DNA of 27,298 nucleotides. Source: Plakobranchus ocellatus (Eukaryota; Mollusca; Gastropoda; Plakobranchidae). The stretch is taken from assembly GCA_019648995.1 (NCBI GenBank), contig BLXT01006176.1:1-27298 (forward strand). The letters are read 5' to 3'. Position 1 is the first letter of the stretch. Each line of letters starts with the position of its first letter. The notes below the pieces were generated by a model, which made no database searches, had not been told where the DNA came from, and saw only the letters and a program-made list of their open reading frames with translations. Positions 9,381 through 20,276 of this stretch are shown in pieces. The position numbers and the translations under genes are program-made.

Positions 9381-9410
9381 AAGGCAGTAAGGGAGCAACG
9401 TCCAGACTGA

Positions 9411-10033
9411 ATTCACAGTGATGACGATTTCAGGAACTGAGGCAGCAGCCCTTTGTACGGCACAGATTTTAATAGCGATTTATAGAACCAAAGGTGAATG
9501 AATTATAAACAAAAGGACTGTGATACAAGTGGCGCACTCAAGTCATGAGATTTATTATTTGCCATAATGTATCAAAATAACCATTTTCAAGTTGTTTTTA
9601 ATGCAAGGATAATTATGGACTCACCGATTTTGTAATGGATATATATATATTTTTTCTCCCAACTGATTGATTATACGGAAAACGAGCTTCGAAAGGTATT
9701 TTATGATATAAATAAAAGAAAATAATTTTGCGGGCAGGAAATTATTATGCCGCCATAAAAGCCATGAGACCCAAACCTTCGCCTCAACGATTGCAAAACT
9801 GGTGTCGTAGCTTAGAAGCTCCAGATCGTATAACGTTTCTGATATGTTATGCCTGTGCTCAAACGCTACCACAGTTGTAATGCAATGTGATCGTTTCAGA
9901 TCAGATGGTCAATTCTCTTTAGTCTATCCAAGCGTTAGCCGTAGCTCGGGGTCAGAAATGTCCGCCACAGCAGCTCTAACAAGGCAATTCTGTGCAGTTT
10001 GGCGATTGCTTACACCTGAGTTTGGTTCTTTGT
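9411..10033. other. Unassigned DNA after the LINE
   Basis: This may begin with the LINE 3' untranslated tail, but no tail repeat or poly-A marks its end. A 9-bp TA run is seen near 9640. Open frames at 9621-9872 (minus) and 9844-10086 (plus) show no recognisable domain. Confidence 0.4.
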
Positions 10034-10152
10034 GCATGCACAAAATGATCTCAGGTTTTCAGCCAAGGCATACGTGCCGAGCTTGAATTCTCAAAAAAAA
10101 AGGGTGCCTGCAGATCCTAGGGCGGATTTGCTGGCAATTATACCATCAAAGT
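10034..10152 (-). repeat. tRNA-derived SINE, copy 4 (decayed)
   Basis: On the minus strand, from about 10152, it reads GATGGTATAATTGCCAGC, then the family signature AAATCCGCCCTAGGATCTGC and a degenerate B box (GAATTCAAGC). The tail CTGAGATCATTTTGTGCATG matches the tail of the 15.1-kb copy (CTGAGATCATATTGTTGTGG). A run of nine A's has grown between the boxes. Both boxes have lost consensus bases, so it is probably older than copy 2. Confidence 0.6.
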
Positions 10153-10329
10153 TGAGAAGTCCTTGAGCTACAACGTTTTTTTATAAATAAGAAAAAACGC
10201 TTGAGAATTTGGTGTGGACGGTTGTATTTTGAGGCTTTTTTAAGATAGAAAAAGACATTTTTTGTTTTCAGAAATAAGACAAAAACAAACCATGGTTCTC
10301 TAAAAAAAATCCTCAAAATCCAAATACAA

Positions 10330-10620
10330 TCTCTTCAGCGAAAGAGACCAAATCAAACGAGATCCCAATTTCAAACATCTTGGCTGCATGATATCAGATT
10401 ATAAATGATCAAATGCAATGAGAAATATTATAGCCTAGGCGAAGATGCATTCCAATTTTTGGTCAATACTGGCAAGGTTGAAAATTATGTATGCACATCA
10501 GAAAAAGGGTAAAGAAAATGTACGAGCAGAGCTGTCCCATAGAAGTGTTTTGGGCAACAAGCAAGGAAACAGAGAGGAACCCTGAGGCATTATGAATCTG
10601 TACTGAAAGAGGTTATACTT
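10330..10620 (+). pseudogene. LINE connection-region fragment
   Basis: The plus-strand translation gives NFKHLGCMISD (from ~10370), then AMRNIIA, AKMHSNFWSILARLKIM, and after a frame change SCPIEVFWATSKE. This follows the post-RT part of RTE-like ORF2 proteins (FKYLGxxIS, then AKxAFxxLxSIL, then a block preceding GxETW). It covers much of the section missing from the copy at 8.3-9.4 kb, but lies after that copy's stop, so it is a separate fragment. Stops and frame changes are present. Confidence 0.5.
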
Positions 10621-10906
10621 GAAATATAATAGAGCAAAACCACAGACGGGGGCAGTTTCTAGAATACTTTTGCAGACTTAATAGTTTCAAACAAGAATTT
10701 ACGCAAAATTTGAAGGTAAATGCAGTAGAGGTAAGCAAAGAGCAACTCTTACTAAAGTCGTAAATAATGGGAATTAGGGAATGATAGCAACAACAGCCTA
10801 GAGGGGAGGACCATGATTGCCAACATCTGTTCCAGTTAAGAAAGTCCTGGAAATGGTAATGTGCTCGATTTATTACTGCTTTTTGTAAATCTTAGTTGAT
10901 AGCACA
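10621..10906. other. Unassigned spacer
   Basis: AT-rich DNA that may continue the LINE fragment, but I can read no further motif. Confidence 0.4.
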
Positions 10907-10915
10907 ATCATCATT

Positions 10916-10952
<37 letters not shown>
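10907..10952 (+). repeat. (ATC)n microsatellite
   Basis: About 15 ATC units, with a single TTA interruption near the start. The Ser-rich translation of this run is an artefact. Confidence 0.9.
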
Positions 10953-11717
10953 ACTATCACAGTCGGCAAATCTTGCCTGCCTCTCCATAGATCCTCGACT
11001 TGTACCATTCTGCCAGCATCAGTAAAAATTCAGTATATCTTGAGTTCTGCCCTGTGCTTAATCCCTCTAGGCCAATATTGTCTAAGAGCTTATTGTCTGA
11101 TAAGGGCCCGAAATATTCAATTTCCTCTTAAGTAATGAAGCTTTTAACCATTTCAAAGCATAAGTGACAAAGAAAAATGAGCTGGATCTTTTAACACAAT
11201 CAAATAAGATGACCTTGTATGTCATTACTCTGAGCAACAAAAGTTCAAATCTGAAACCTTTTGAAACCACAGATTGATAAAAATGGTGCTTTTAATCCAA
11301 TGAACAGGCTGTAAAGGAAATGCCTTAAAATCCATCACAATAATTACACAAAACTTATCTTTGTCAAGGACTTCGCTGGCTCGTCAGTTGAAGGTAAGCA
11401 CGCCAAAGTGGGTCTGCAGATGCCAGTAGTTAAGAAAATCCGAGTGTAGAAAGTGGAGGTTTCGATCACTTTTGGTTTTTTTTCCCAAACTGCGTCTGAA
11501 AGAGGCCGATACACTCCATAAGTAATTAGCCCTCTGCCTGCCTCTCTCAAGGTTGTCGCTGTTTGTAGTCTCTAAAATGGACAAAAGTGATAGAAAAAAA
11601 AAAGCAACACCCATTAAACACCTTTATAACATGATTAAATAATCATGAATATAGTCTGCATATAATGAGGAAAGCAAACAAAAATTAAAATGAAAAAAAA
11701 AAGTCTCTAAAGGTTGA
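10953..11717. other. Gene-free spacer
   Basis: Only short overlapping open frames on both strands with no recognisable domains. I see no repeat or regulatory structure I can support. Confidence 0.5.
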
Positions 11718-11722
11718 ACAAT

Positions 11723-11781
<59 letters not shown>

Positions 11782-11801
11782 AACAACAAAAACAAAACAG
11801 C

Positions 11802-11863
<62 letters not shown>

Positions 11864-11891
11864 CGACAACGACGACAACGACGACGACAAT

Positions 11892-11971
<80 letters not shown>

Positions 11972-12181
11972 TAATATTAATAATAACAATAATAATAGTT
12001 ACAGTAATAACAATATTAATAATAGTAATAGTAAGGAGGAGGACGAGGAACAACAACAACAGCAACAAAAACACACAAATGAGGAGGATGGTGATGGTGA
12101 TGATGATGATGTTGATGATGATTAGGAGGAGGAGGAGGAGGAGGAGGAACAACAGTAACAAAAACACACTATTGAGGAGGG

Positions 12182-12232
<51 letters not shown>

Positions 12233-12266
12233 GGAGGAGGAGGAGGAGGAGGAGGAGGAGGAAGAG
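11718..12266 (+). repeat. Large compound trinucleotide array
   Basis: In order: (CAA)n with a CAAAACAAAAAC-type break, shading into CGA-containing units (to ~11889); (AAT)n with scattered AAC/AGT variants (to ~12032); then a higher-order block. In that block a GAG run, AACAACAGCAACAAAAACAC, a GAGGAGG spacer and a GTGATGATG run occur in sequence. The series repeats from ~12124 (AACAACAGTAACAAAAACAC) and ends with a further GAG run. The long poly-N/Q, poly-L, poly-I/V and poly-S open frames on both strands (up to 207 codons) are artefacts of triplet periodicity and not genes. Confidence 0.95.
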
Positions 12267-12432
12267 ACGTAGAGAAGTAAAAGAATAATGAAAAATAAGA
12301 ACAATCATAATTCCAGGTAAATGATGGTAATATAATTTTTCAAATGCGTATCATAAGAAATATGTCATTTTTTTAACTATCATTTCATTTGATTGTTTTT
12401 TTTTTTTTTGTTTTTGTTTGCTTATCACAGAA

Positions 12433-12812
12433 AGACCTCCAATTATGTATACAGAGCGATATTCCGATAAATTATGAAAAAAAGAGCAACTTCAGTCACC
12501 TGTTGACAATTTTTATAATTTACAACAATTAACATTTGCAAAATAATTTCGTCCAAAAATCAACAATATCTTTTAAACTTTTTATTTTGGAAAAATAAAT
12601 GATCATCTCAGATCACATATTGGATAATGGTGACCAAATTTAGTTTATCAGATATGGGATAGACTTCCGATTATACACACATTGCGATAAATTCGGAATG
12701 AAGGTATTTTTAGTCAACTGTTGACAATTTATAAAATTGCCCGACCTTTACAATAATTTCGTCCAAAAACATATATCTGGCGACCGAGTTTTAGTTGATT
12801 AGGTCTGTTTCA
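12433..12812 (+). repeat. Diverged tandem duplication (~228-bp offset)
   Basis: Copy A starts at 12433 with AGACCTCCAATTAT and copy B at 12661 with AGACTTCCGATTAT. Matching blocks in the same order include GATAAATT, GTCACCTGTTGACAATTT against GTCAACTGTTGACAATTT, and ATAATTTCGTCCAAAAA in both. Both also have a GTGACCAAATTTAGTTTATC / GCGACCGAGTTTTAGTTGAT pair. Copy B lacks about 75 bases present in copy A. Function unknown. Confidence 0.75.
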
Positions 12813-15095
12813 GCAATTTATCTTGATATAGTAATAAAAAAGCAAGTGATCTCAAGGATTTGTATTTACTTTCACGTCATTCAATGGTTTTACTGTAATA
12901 TGACAGGTTGGTTAAGAGTCTATCATAAATCCACCCTTTTCTTTTGTGCACATTCGGGGGTCTTATCGTATTATTGATGTTACTACAATAATTAATATCA
13001 AGTTTCAACATTATAAATATTTCTACAATTTCAATTTCATCTGCAATACCTTTCGCTCGATAACATCAATGCCGCTGGCACATCCATTTTTTTTACCTTT
13101 TAATTTTTCAATGAAGAAATTTGTCAACTGTTCAAATGAGACGGAAACAATCTTTTCCAGCCATCAGTTATATCTTACTAACTCCAATGAAGAAAAATCA
13201 TCGTTTGTCCACGATGGCCAATAAATTTTTGAACATACGTTAGTGGCAAATAGTCCGTGAAGTTTAAACTAGATGAAAAAAAAAACATTCTAGTGTATTG
13301 TCCTCATTCGGAATTCCAACCCTAGGCCGAGCCGAACAAGCTTAAGATAATGTAACGAATGGATTCTTACATGAAGAAATCGCCTACCTCGTGTCACCAT
13401 TGGTCCAACAGTCTGCGTCGAGGCTCAGCAACAGGCGTGGGGACCTACTATACAGCCACATTTGCTGTTCAAGACTTTGATCTACCATATCAGGTCAACA
13501 CTGTCAGTTGATCTCAGGACGAGGGACAAAAACAATACAAATCATGACAATCGTTTAAAATATTCAATGGAGTTACGTTAAGGCTTTGTTTGTTCAAACC
13601 AGTTTCACTTATACAATAACGAGGGAAAAATGGATGGAGTATGTTTTAAAAACGTAAATTCAACTTAACTGCAATTTAAATGATGATAAATTCATTGCTG
13701 GTATAGGCAGTCCACCGTTCCTTGGCAATATCCTGATCCTTGTTCATTTTCCCTCTCATAAATTTATCTCCTACAAAACGGGGGCTTAATCATTAAAGAA
13801 TCAATATATGTATATACTATAATAAAGCCTAAAATTAATTTCTGCAGGCTCAGAACCAATATTTGGTATTAGTTAGGTTAAGAATTATATTATGCCTTAT
13901 TTAGTGGATTTTTATACAGAAGTTTGATTAAAGTAAAATGTTTGCCTTCATATTGATATCGCCAGTATCATCCAATTATTAAATTTGACGACATAATTAA
14001 ATAAAAACACCTGAATAAATTAAAGAGAACTGCACTAGATCTAGAAAAGCAATTCTTTGCAATTTGAATTGTTATAAGCATTCCTTATTCTATTTGAGCT
14101 TTGAGCACTATAGATCGCACATACCTTCTATTCTTTCTCCAAACTAATTGCCAGTACGCCTTTTCGGCCTTAGCCAAAGAGGAGTAGTCAAGGCCTAGGT
14201 TCGGAAACGATAAATGGAGACCAGGGTGAAACGTACGATTCGTGTTCAGAAGGTTACAAAAACGAGATTAGATTTAGGCCTATGTAAACATGCACGGGAC
14301 TATCACAGTTCAATCAAGTTTATGTCTTCAAGGAGTTTAAGCATAATGTACCGGACCTCTATGCAAATGTAACACTTGATCTTTTGTTGCGCAACTGAAC
14401 CTTTGAACTTCTTTTAGCAGCCTCGTGCAACCGAAAAGATTAGCTTGACATTAGTAAGGCATTTGGTCCTCATGCCAGTCATGCGCAGCCAATCCTTTGG
14501 AAAGGTTACGAACGTCAGGGTCAAATTTACACTTGGTTTGCTTTTCTTATGACATTCACGCCAAAACTCTCTAATGACAAACTACTATTAAAGTGGGTAG
14601 ATAATGATTATAATAATCCGGCGAAAATGTCAGCGTGTAGCTGTGTCGCTTTTGTTGTTTCTCTTTTTTCTTTTTCAAACTCACTTTAAGAAACATCAGA
14701 TCAGAGGTAGCACACCATTGCTAAGAGGCTTGGAGAAACTCAGTCACTGATTACATCCTGAAGTAGCTCAAAACAATGTAAGAGATGCACGCTAACATAC
14801 ACCTTGTTGAGAAAATACAAACCTTCATATTACAGGTTTACAAATTAACACGGATTGCATCTCTATTTCCAACTCACAGACATACATACGAAAATATTTT
14901 TCACGATTTGCTTGTTTCCCAGTCGCCAGACAGAAACTTCATTACCTAGTTGTGCTTAGGAAAAAAAATAATGTCTCTGAAAAAGTACACATTGCAGGTT
15001 AAAGTTCACAATAGAAAAGTGAACAAATGAATGTGTCGTAGCGTGAAAAATTAGCGCGCGAGCTAGCTCGCTTGCTCAGAGAAGGAGAATAAAGT
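12813..15095. other. Gene-free DNA
   Basis: No recognisable gene over about 2.3 kb. Open frames at 12795-13224 have no domain. 13320-13540 and 14140-14530 are less AT-rich than the rest, with no motif I can name; they would be the first places to check for conserved non-coding sequence or an unknown dispersed repeat. An ATGCAAAT octamer occurs near 14360, which could be chance. Confidence 0.45.
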
Positions 15096-15240
15096 TTAAA
15101 TTCGTGTATTTCGTCAATCCACAACAATATGATCTCAGACTTTTTCACTCCAGGGCGTCGATTGGAACTAAAACTCAGCCCTAGACAGATAAATCCTTGC
15201 AGATCTCTGAGCGGTTGCGCTAGCCATTGAGCCACACCTT
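15096..15240 (-). repeat. tRNA-derived SINE, copy 3
   Basis: From 15240 on the minus strand it reads AAGGTGTGGCTCAATGGC (A box TGGCTCAATGG at 15224-15234), then GATCTGCAAGGATTTATCTG and a weak B box (AGTTCCAATCG). CGACGCCCTGGAG follows, then the tail CTGAGATCATATTGTTGTGG. The 78-codon minus-strand open frame starting MAQWLAQPL is simply this SINE translated. The head differs from copy 2 at several places but keeps the same block order. Confidence 0.7.
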
Positions 15241-15302
15241 TTGGTGGAAAAGAGAGAAGAAGAGAGAAAGAGAGAAATTGGGGGGAGGGGGACTGGAGGG
15301 TT
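15241..15302 (+). repeat. Purine-rich low-complexity tract at gap edge
   Basis: About 60 bases are almost only A and G (GAGAGAAGAAGAGAGAAAG, then GGGGGGAGGGGG). It leads straight into the run of Ns and is probably why the assembly stopped here. Confidence 0.85.
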
Positions 15303-16193
15303 NNNNNNNNNNNNNNNNNNNNNNNNNNNNNNNNNNNNNNNNNNNNNNNNNNNNNNNNNNNNNNNNNNNNNNNNNNNNNNNNNNNNNNNNNNNNNNNNNN
15401 NNNNNNNNNNNNNNNNNNNNNNNNNNNNNNNNNNNNNNNNNNNNNNNNNNNNNNNNNNNNNNNNNNNNNNNNNNNNNNNNNNNNNNNNNNNNNNNNNNNN
15501 NNNNNNNNNNNNNNNNNNNNNNNNNNNNNNNNNNNNNNNNNNNNNNNNNNNNNNNNNNNNNNNNNNNNNNNNNNNNNNNNNNNNNNNNNNNNNNNNNNNN
15601 NNNNNNNNNNNNNNNNNNNNNNNNNNNNNNNNNNNNNNNNNNNNNNNNNNNNNNNNNNNNNNNNNNNNNNNNNNNNNNNNNNNNNNNNNNNNNNNNNNNN
15701 NNNNNNNNNNNNNNNNNNNNNNNNNNNNNNNNNNNNNNNNNNNNNNNNNNNNNNNNNNNNNNNNNNNNNNNNNNNNNNNNNNNNNNNNNNNNNNNNNNNN
15801 NNNNNNNNNNNNNNNNNNNNNNNNNNNNNNNNNNNNNNNNNNNNNNNNNNNNNNNNNNNNNNNNNNNNNNNNNNNNNNNNNNNNNNNNNNNNNNNNNNNN
15901 NNNNNNNNNNNNNNNNNNNNNNNNNNNNNNNNNNNNNNNNNNNNNNNNNNNNNNNNNNNNNNNNNNNNNNNNNNNNNNNNNNNNNNNNNNNNNNNNNNNN
16001 NNNNNNNNNNNNNNNNNNNNNNNNNNNNNNNNNNNNNNNNNNNNNNNNNNNNNNNNNNNNNNNNNNNNNNNNNNNNNNNNNNNNNNNNNNNNNNNNNNNN
16101 NNNNNNNNNNNNNNNNNNNNNNNNNNNNNNNNNNNNNNNNNNNNNNNNNNNNNNNNNNNNNNNNNNNNNNNNNNNNNNNNNNNNNNNNNNNNN
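15303..16193. other. Assembly gap (891 Ns)
   Basis: There is an unbroken run of N, so nothing can be said of its content. Apparent open frames of 321-354 codons crossing it are meaningless. Confidence 0.99.
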
Positions 16194-16502
16194 TACTGCC
16201 AAATGAAAACGCCCAGGAGGAAAGACTGACAAAGATTAAACGAAATTCTTTGTGTACATAATACCAGGGTGATACATCACTACCTGGGCGATCTGATGAC
16301 CAAGTTTGTTGCCTTCTTTTCAGTCACAAGCTTGGTGATTAGATTCGGACTTGTGGTTGACAATTATTGAACAACTGCAAATTTTTTTTTTTGTCTTTGT
16401 TTTAAATTTTTGTTACTGTGAAATACTCTACTGATGGTGATCACATAATAATATGATACATTTTAGAGAAACTTAGAAAATGAGAAATTTTAATATTATG
16501 AG
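16194..16502. other. Spacer after the gap
   Basis: No gene. 16264-16287 forms a small hairpin, CCAGGGTGAT pairing with ATCAC and CCTGG across a two-base loop and a TA bulge. Confidence 0.5.
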
Positions 16503-16905
16503 GCGATGATGATGATGTTGATAATAATAAAGAAAATAAGCAAATTGATAACATAAAACCCTATTTGATATAACATAACAGTGCTGAGGTGAAAATGGCA
16601 ATCGTGTGACCTGGAATTGGCCGCGTCGATACTAATGATGGCGATGACAGTAATGAGATAGTAACCATAAGTGATGATGAAATGAAAATTCAGACATTGA
16701 TATTGAAATAAAATTAATAAAAGGTTCTAGCAGATTTCGTCCAAGATGATGGTTGTGGTGGTACAATTAATAGGGTATTGTAGTAAAAACAGCAACATGG
16801 ATGGTAGTGATAAACTTGAGAGACAGAATGTTAATCATGGTTAAGATTGTGATGATGGGGGTGCTGATGATGGTGATAAAATCAATTCTGACAATGATAA
16901 TGTTC
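16503..16905 (+). repeat. Decayed GAT/GTG-rich triplet tract
   Basis: GATGATG, GTGATGATG, AATAATAA and GGTGATAAA fragments recur over 400 bases, separated by unrelated bases. It looks like an old trinucleotide array. Confidence 0.6.
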
Positions 16906-19900
16906 CTGCTTAGTATAGTGGAGGGTTGACAACAAGGAAAATCAGTATTATATCAAGAATATCCTAAATTTGTATATCCCAAGGGAAAAACGACACAAGT
17001 CCAAAATGCACTCCCTAAAGTTATTACTTCATAACTACTCATACATGATCCAAAGGTCCTATTCAAAAAACCTAATATGTAAAGCACAATAGCTATCCTC
17101 GTAGAAAATACGTTTTATTTTGATTATAGTATCTCCTGTTGAAAAATGGCACAATTTATTTAAGATTTTTATCGTATAAAATACTTTATCAAACACCTTT
17201 ACTCACACGTAGTTATCGCTAAGGTTGAATGAAAGATTGATCATTGTGTCAGCATATTTCTGAAGGATTAAACTTTTGCCAAGGAATATATGTCCTTTTT
17301 ATGTGTATCACAAGTAAGTTAGCTATTCTATGACAAAGCGCAAAAGTCAAGGCGAAACTCCGAGAAAACAGGTATGCTTTACGGTTAAAACATGCCATCA
17401 AGCTAATCTCTTCCAGTTGCACAATATGAAAACAGTCATTTGCATTGGGTGTAAAGGATATATATCAATGCTTATGTGTTGAGGCGCATCAAGGGTATAT
17501 TGATGCTGTCTTCACATGTGGCTTAAATCTCAATATTGGTATGTAAATAAATTTATCGTGAACAACTCATGTCTCGCCCACACATGATAAATAAGCATTT
17601 CACCAATGGAAATTGTAGCAATACACAATGCTTGCTGAAAACATTTAAAGGGCTCAATGGAAAAACAGACGATGTCATATTTTCTCATATTTCATGATTG
17701 CCCTCCCTTCTTCATGCAGGATTAAAAAAAAAATTCCATGAGTGTGTATTAAAAAATATATATATATATATATATTTTTCTACAAGCAGAGAAATGGTCA
17801 TTTTGTTACCAAGCTGAAAAAACAAATTAGCGTTCAACTAAAACAATTGCTGTAGGAGTCTTGGAATCTTACTTTTGATTTACTCAAAATGTCAATTATG
17901 AAACATCGCCCATTTATTCATTGCTAACACGTTTTAAATGTTAGGAATTCACAGTCATGAATAGCTTAGTAATGTTTAATTAAAACTGCCTGTGCCGACG
18001 ATTTATTTTCAATAGACTGAAGAACAGGAATCGATCCAAATCTTGCCAGAAATAGGAAGGAAAACTTATTAGTTTAGATATAGTTTCTGAAGAGCAATTT
18101 AGTTTATACTATAATTTAGATCTACAAACTCTCTCATACAGCGATATATTCTCAGCGATCTTTGGAACTCCTATAACGACCCCACAACCGTTCTTAGATA
18201 CTCACCGCTCACAGATTATAAATAATACTAGCATACTCTTATTAAACAAACTAATTAAAAACAATGCATTCTAGAACTTCTAGAACAAAGAAGATATTAC
18301 CGAATCATGTCATGAACGTTACCTAACACTACTGGCCTTTCAAAATTCGTCACATGACACACCTACCATGGATGCGACCTTTTAACAAAGTACATACTTC
18401 TTCGAAACGTTCCAGAAAACCCTAGATCTAAAAAAGAAAATATAGCTAAAACCAAAATATCATTGCTAAACCAAAAATATGCTAATCTAAGCCTACTCAA
18501 AATCTGATCAAGCATTACAAATAAAGGCCACAACACAATAATAATCTATTCCGATCTAGATCCATTCTGACCATTTGCCACATTCATGTTGACCTCATCC
18601 TAGCAGGAACTTATTTCCTTTTTCAAATTAAAAAAAAAAATTAAAAAGCTTATTCGTGCTATTCGACTTGCTTCAGATTTTGAAATGAAATCCTGTCCAT
18701 TAGTTCCCATTGGCTTTGATTTACAAGTAAAGCAAAGGGCTACATCTGTAGCAGAAAAGGCATAATTTATAAAGACAACACTATGGTGATGTTGTTGCCT
18801 TAAGGAGTGAAGGTACTTTAGAATTCCTCTTGGAAACGATGGGCAAATGGATTACATATACACAAAATGTTTTTTGTTTGTTTGTTTTATTTTGGTTTGT
18901 TTTGTTTTTGTTGTTGTTTTTTTTTTTTACAATGAAAGCCAACATTAAGTCACGACATCATTTTTTTGTATTTGCATAGAAGTATCCGTAGAGTGGTGAT
19001 CATTTCCAGAATGATTCATATTGAAGAAACTAGACTTTTCAGAGCTCAAATATGCTTCTCATTATCGTTTTAAATGGTAAAAAAAATTAAATTAAATTTT
19101 AACAACAAAGCCATTATGATAGGTCTACCCCATTTGTTCATAAACTCTGAAATAAAAATCTGTGCTTGAGTTCAATATGGCTTAGCAATCTTATGGAAGG
19201 ATATCGTCGCAGGTTTGAACCGTGGCTATATTGACGTTGAATCTTTCAAGAATCGACTATCTTCTCGAAAACACACAATCTATCTTCCTGTGAAATAAGA
19301 GACAAACTCAGACAGAAAACACCAGTTTCCTGGAATTCCTCGTATATAGGTAACAAACTTCGAAGCTATCAAAGTGAAGAACTGCTGTTCATTTTAGAGT
19401 GTTTAAAGTTTTGTCTTAACGCCTATTAAGAAAAGCATGCATGTTCCTTAGCCTAAAAGAAAAAAAAAAACTGCAAATCATTTGCATTATTTTAATTGTG
19501 TTGAACTCTTTGAGCACAGTTTTTCTTTTCTCTTTCATCGTTGTTTTACATAAGAGTGTATATCCTTATAGTGTATCTATATCTACATAATATTTGTTTT
19601 TTACTGAAACGATGAAAATTTTTAACGCCTATCCTGTGTTGAAATGTTTCACTTTGGTGATTTTACTCTTTTTCAATTTCGTTTTCTTCAGCCACCGGAG
19701 CCACCTCAAGATCCTCAAACTTATTCAATGATTTTCTCGCTCACACTTAAAAGACGGATTATCTTCAAGCACAGATAATTATACACATAAAATGCATGAA
19801 TGTGAAATAAAGCATTCGTTAATGAAAACAAATCGACAACATCATAGATGCCAAAGACCAAGAGAACACATTAATTAGCATGCACATTTTATTGTGAGCA

Positions 19901-20276
19901 GATTCCTAAAGATGAAGGACTCGTAATACTTGTGTTGAAATTCTATATGAAGGTGGTTTCGAATTTATATCATCGAATCTATTTTTTTCATTATTCCGTG
20001 AAATTCAGTGATTTGGAGACTTACATATTAGGGCTTTAAATAATTTTTAGAGCATCTTTAACATAATTTATCACTGGACATAATATTTTGCAAAACAAAT
20101 ACAAAAAAAAAAATTGAGTAATTGATTATGAATAATAATCAAAGTAATTCAGAAAATGACATTTAACAAACACTTTCTCCTTTTTCAAGACACATATTTT
20201 TACTTTACAAGATGGAAGTGAAGATGCAAATTTTAACATTAGAATGTCTAATCATGAAGCTTACATTGAAACTAGA
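16906..20276. other. Gene-free AT-rich DNA downstream of the receptor
   Basis: I recognise no gene in about 3.4 kb. It contains an (AT)n run at ~17756-17777 and a T/G-rich patch around 18870-18930. A TTTATT at 19888-19893 would read AATAAA on the minus strand, about 385 bases past the receptor stop, and could be its polyadenylation signal (weak). Confidence 0.5.

Larger units (their letters stand above)
8300..9410 (+). pseudogene. RTE (BovB-like) LINE, RT core to C-terminus, degenerate
   Basis: The plus strand carries an ordered series of LINE ORF2 motifs spread over frames. NYSKAFDCV (RT motif A region, 8420-8446) comes first, then LIADLY and NQEATL (8527-8547). VRQGC starts at 8550 and runs on through LFNLYIEYIMRQ and KAMNISGK. 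The catalytic box reads CPDD (8682-8693, expected YADD) and is preceded by a stop. Then come TILISKTLNGLNTIIQTVKE, EMKCYRKILRIQ (8893-8928), KLQYF (9000-9014) with RHASFTKLVMVGRCEDKRG, GRKTEKRLRTI, and finally FRKA. After the inserted SINE it ends VREQRPD and a stop at 9408-9410. About 20 codons are missing before VRQGC, and most of the RT-to-C-terminus connection is gone between ~8815 and 8890. KLQYF and the final motif order resemble the RTE/BovB group; the clade is inference. It is non-functional. Confidence 0.75.

Noticed and set aside
11624-12308. Open frames of up to 207 codons rich in I, V, L, C, S, N or Q
   Set aside because: They are translations of trinucleotide arrays in every frame and on both strands; there is no unique sequence or domain.
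14999-15235. Minus-strand 78-codon frame starting MAQWLAQPL
   Set aside because: It is the SINE head and body read as protein.
15168-16261. Open frames of 321-354 codons
   Set aside because: They consist almost entirely of Ns; the flanking real sequence is a SINE and a purine tract.
19172-19234. tRNA-like stretch: 7-bp arms TCAATAT/ATATTGA, an A-box-like TGGCTTAGCAA and a B-box-like GGTTTGAACCG
   Set aside because: It is only 63 nt long, the T-stem does not pair and no anticodon arm can be drawn; probably chance or a very old remnant.
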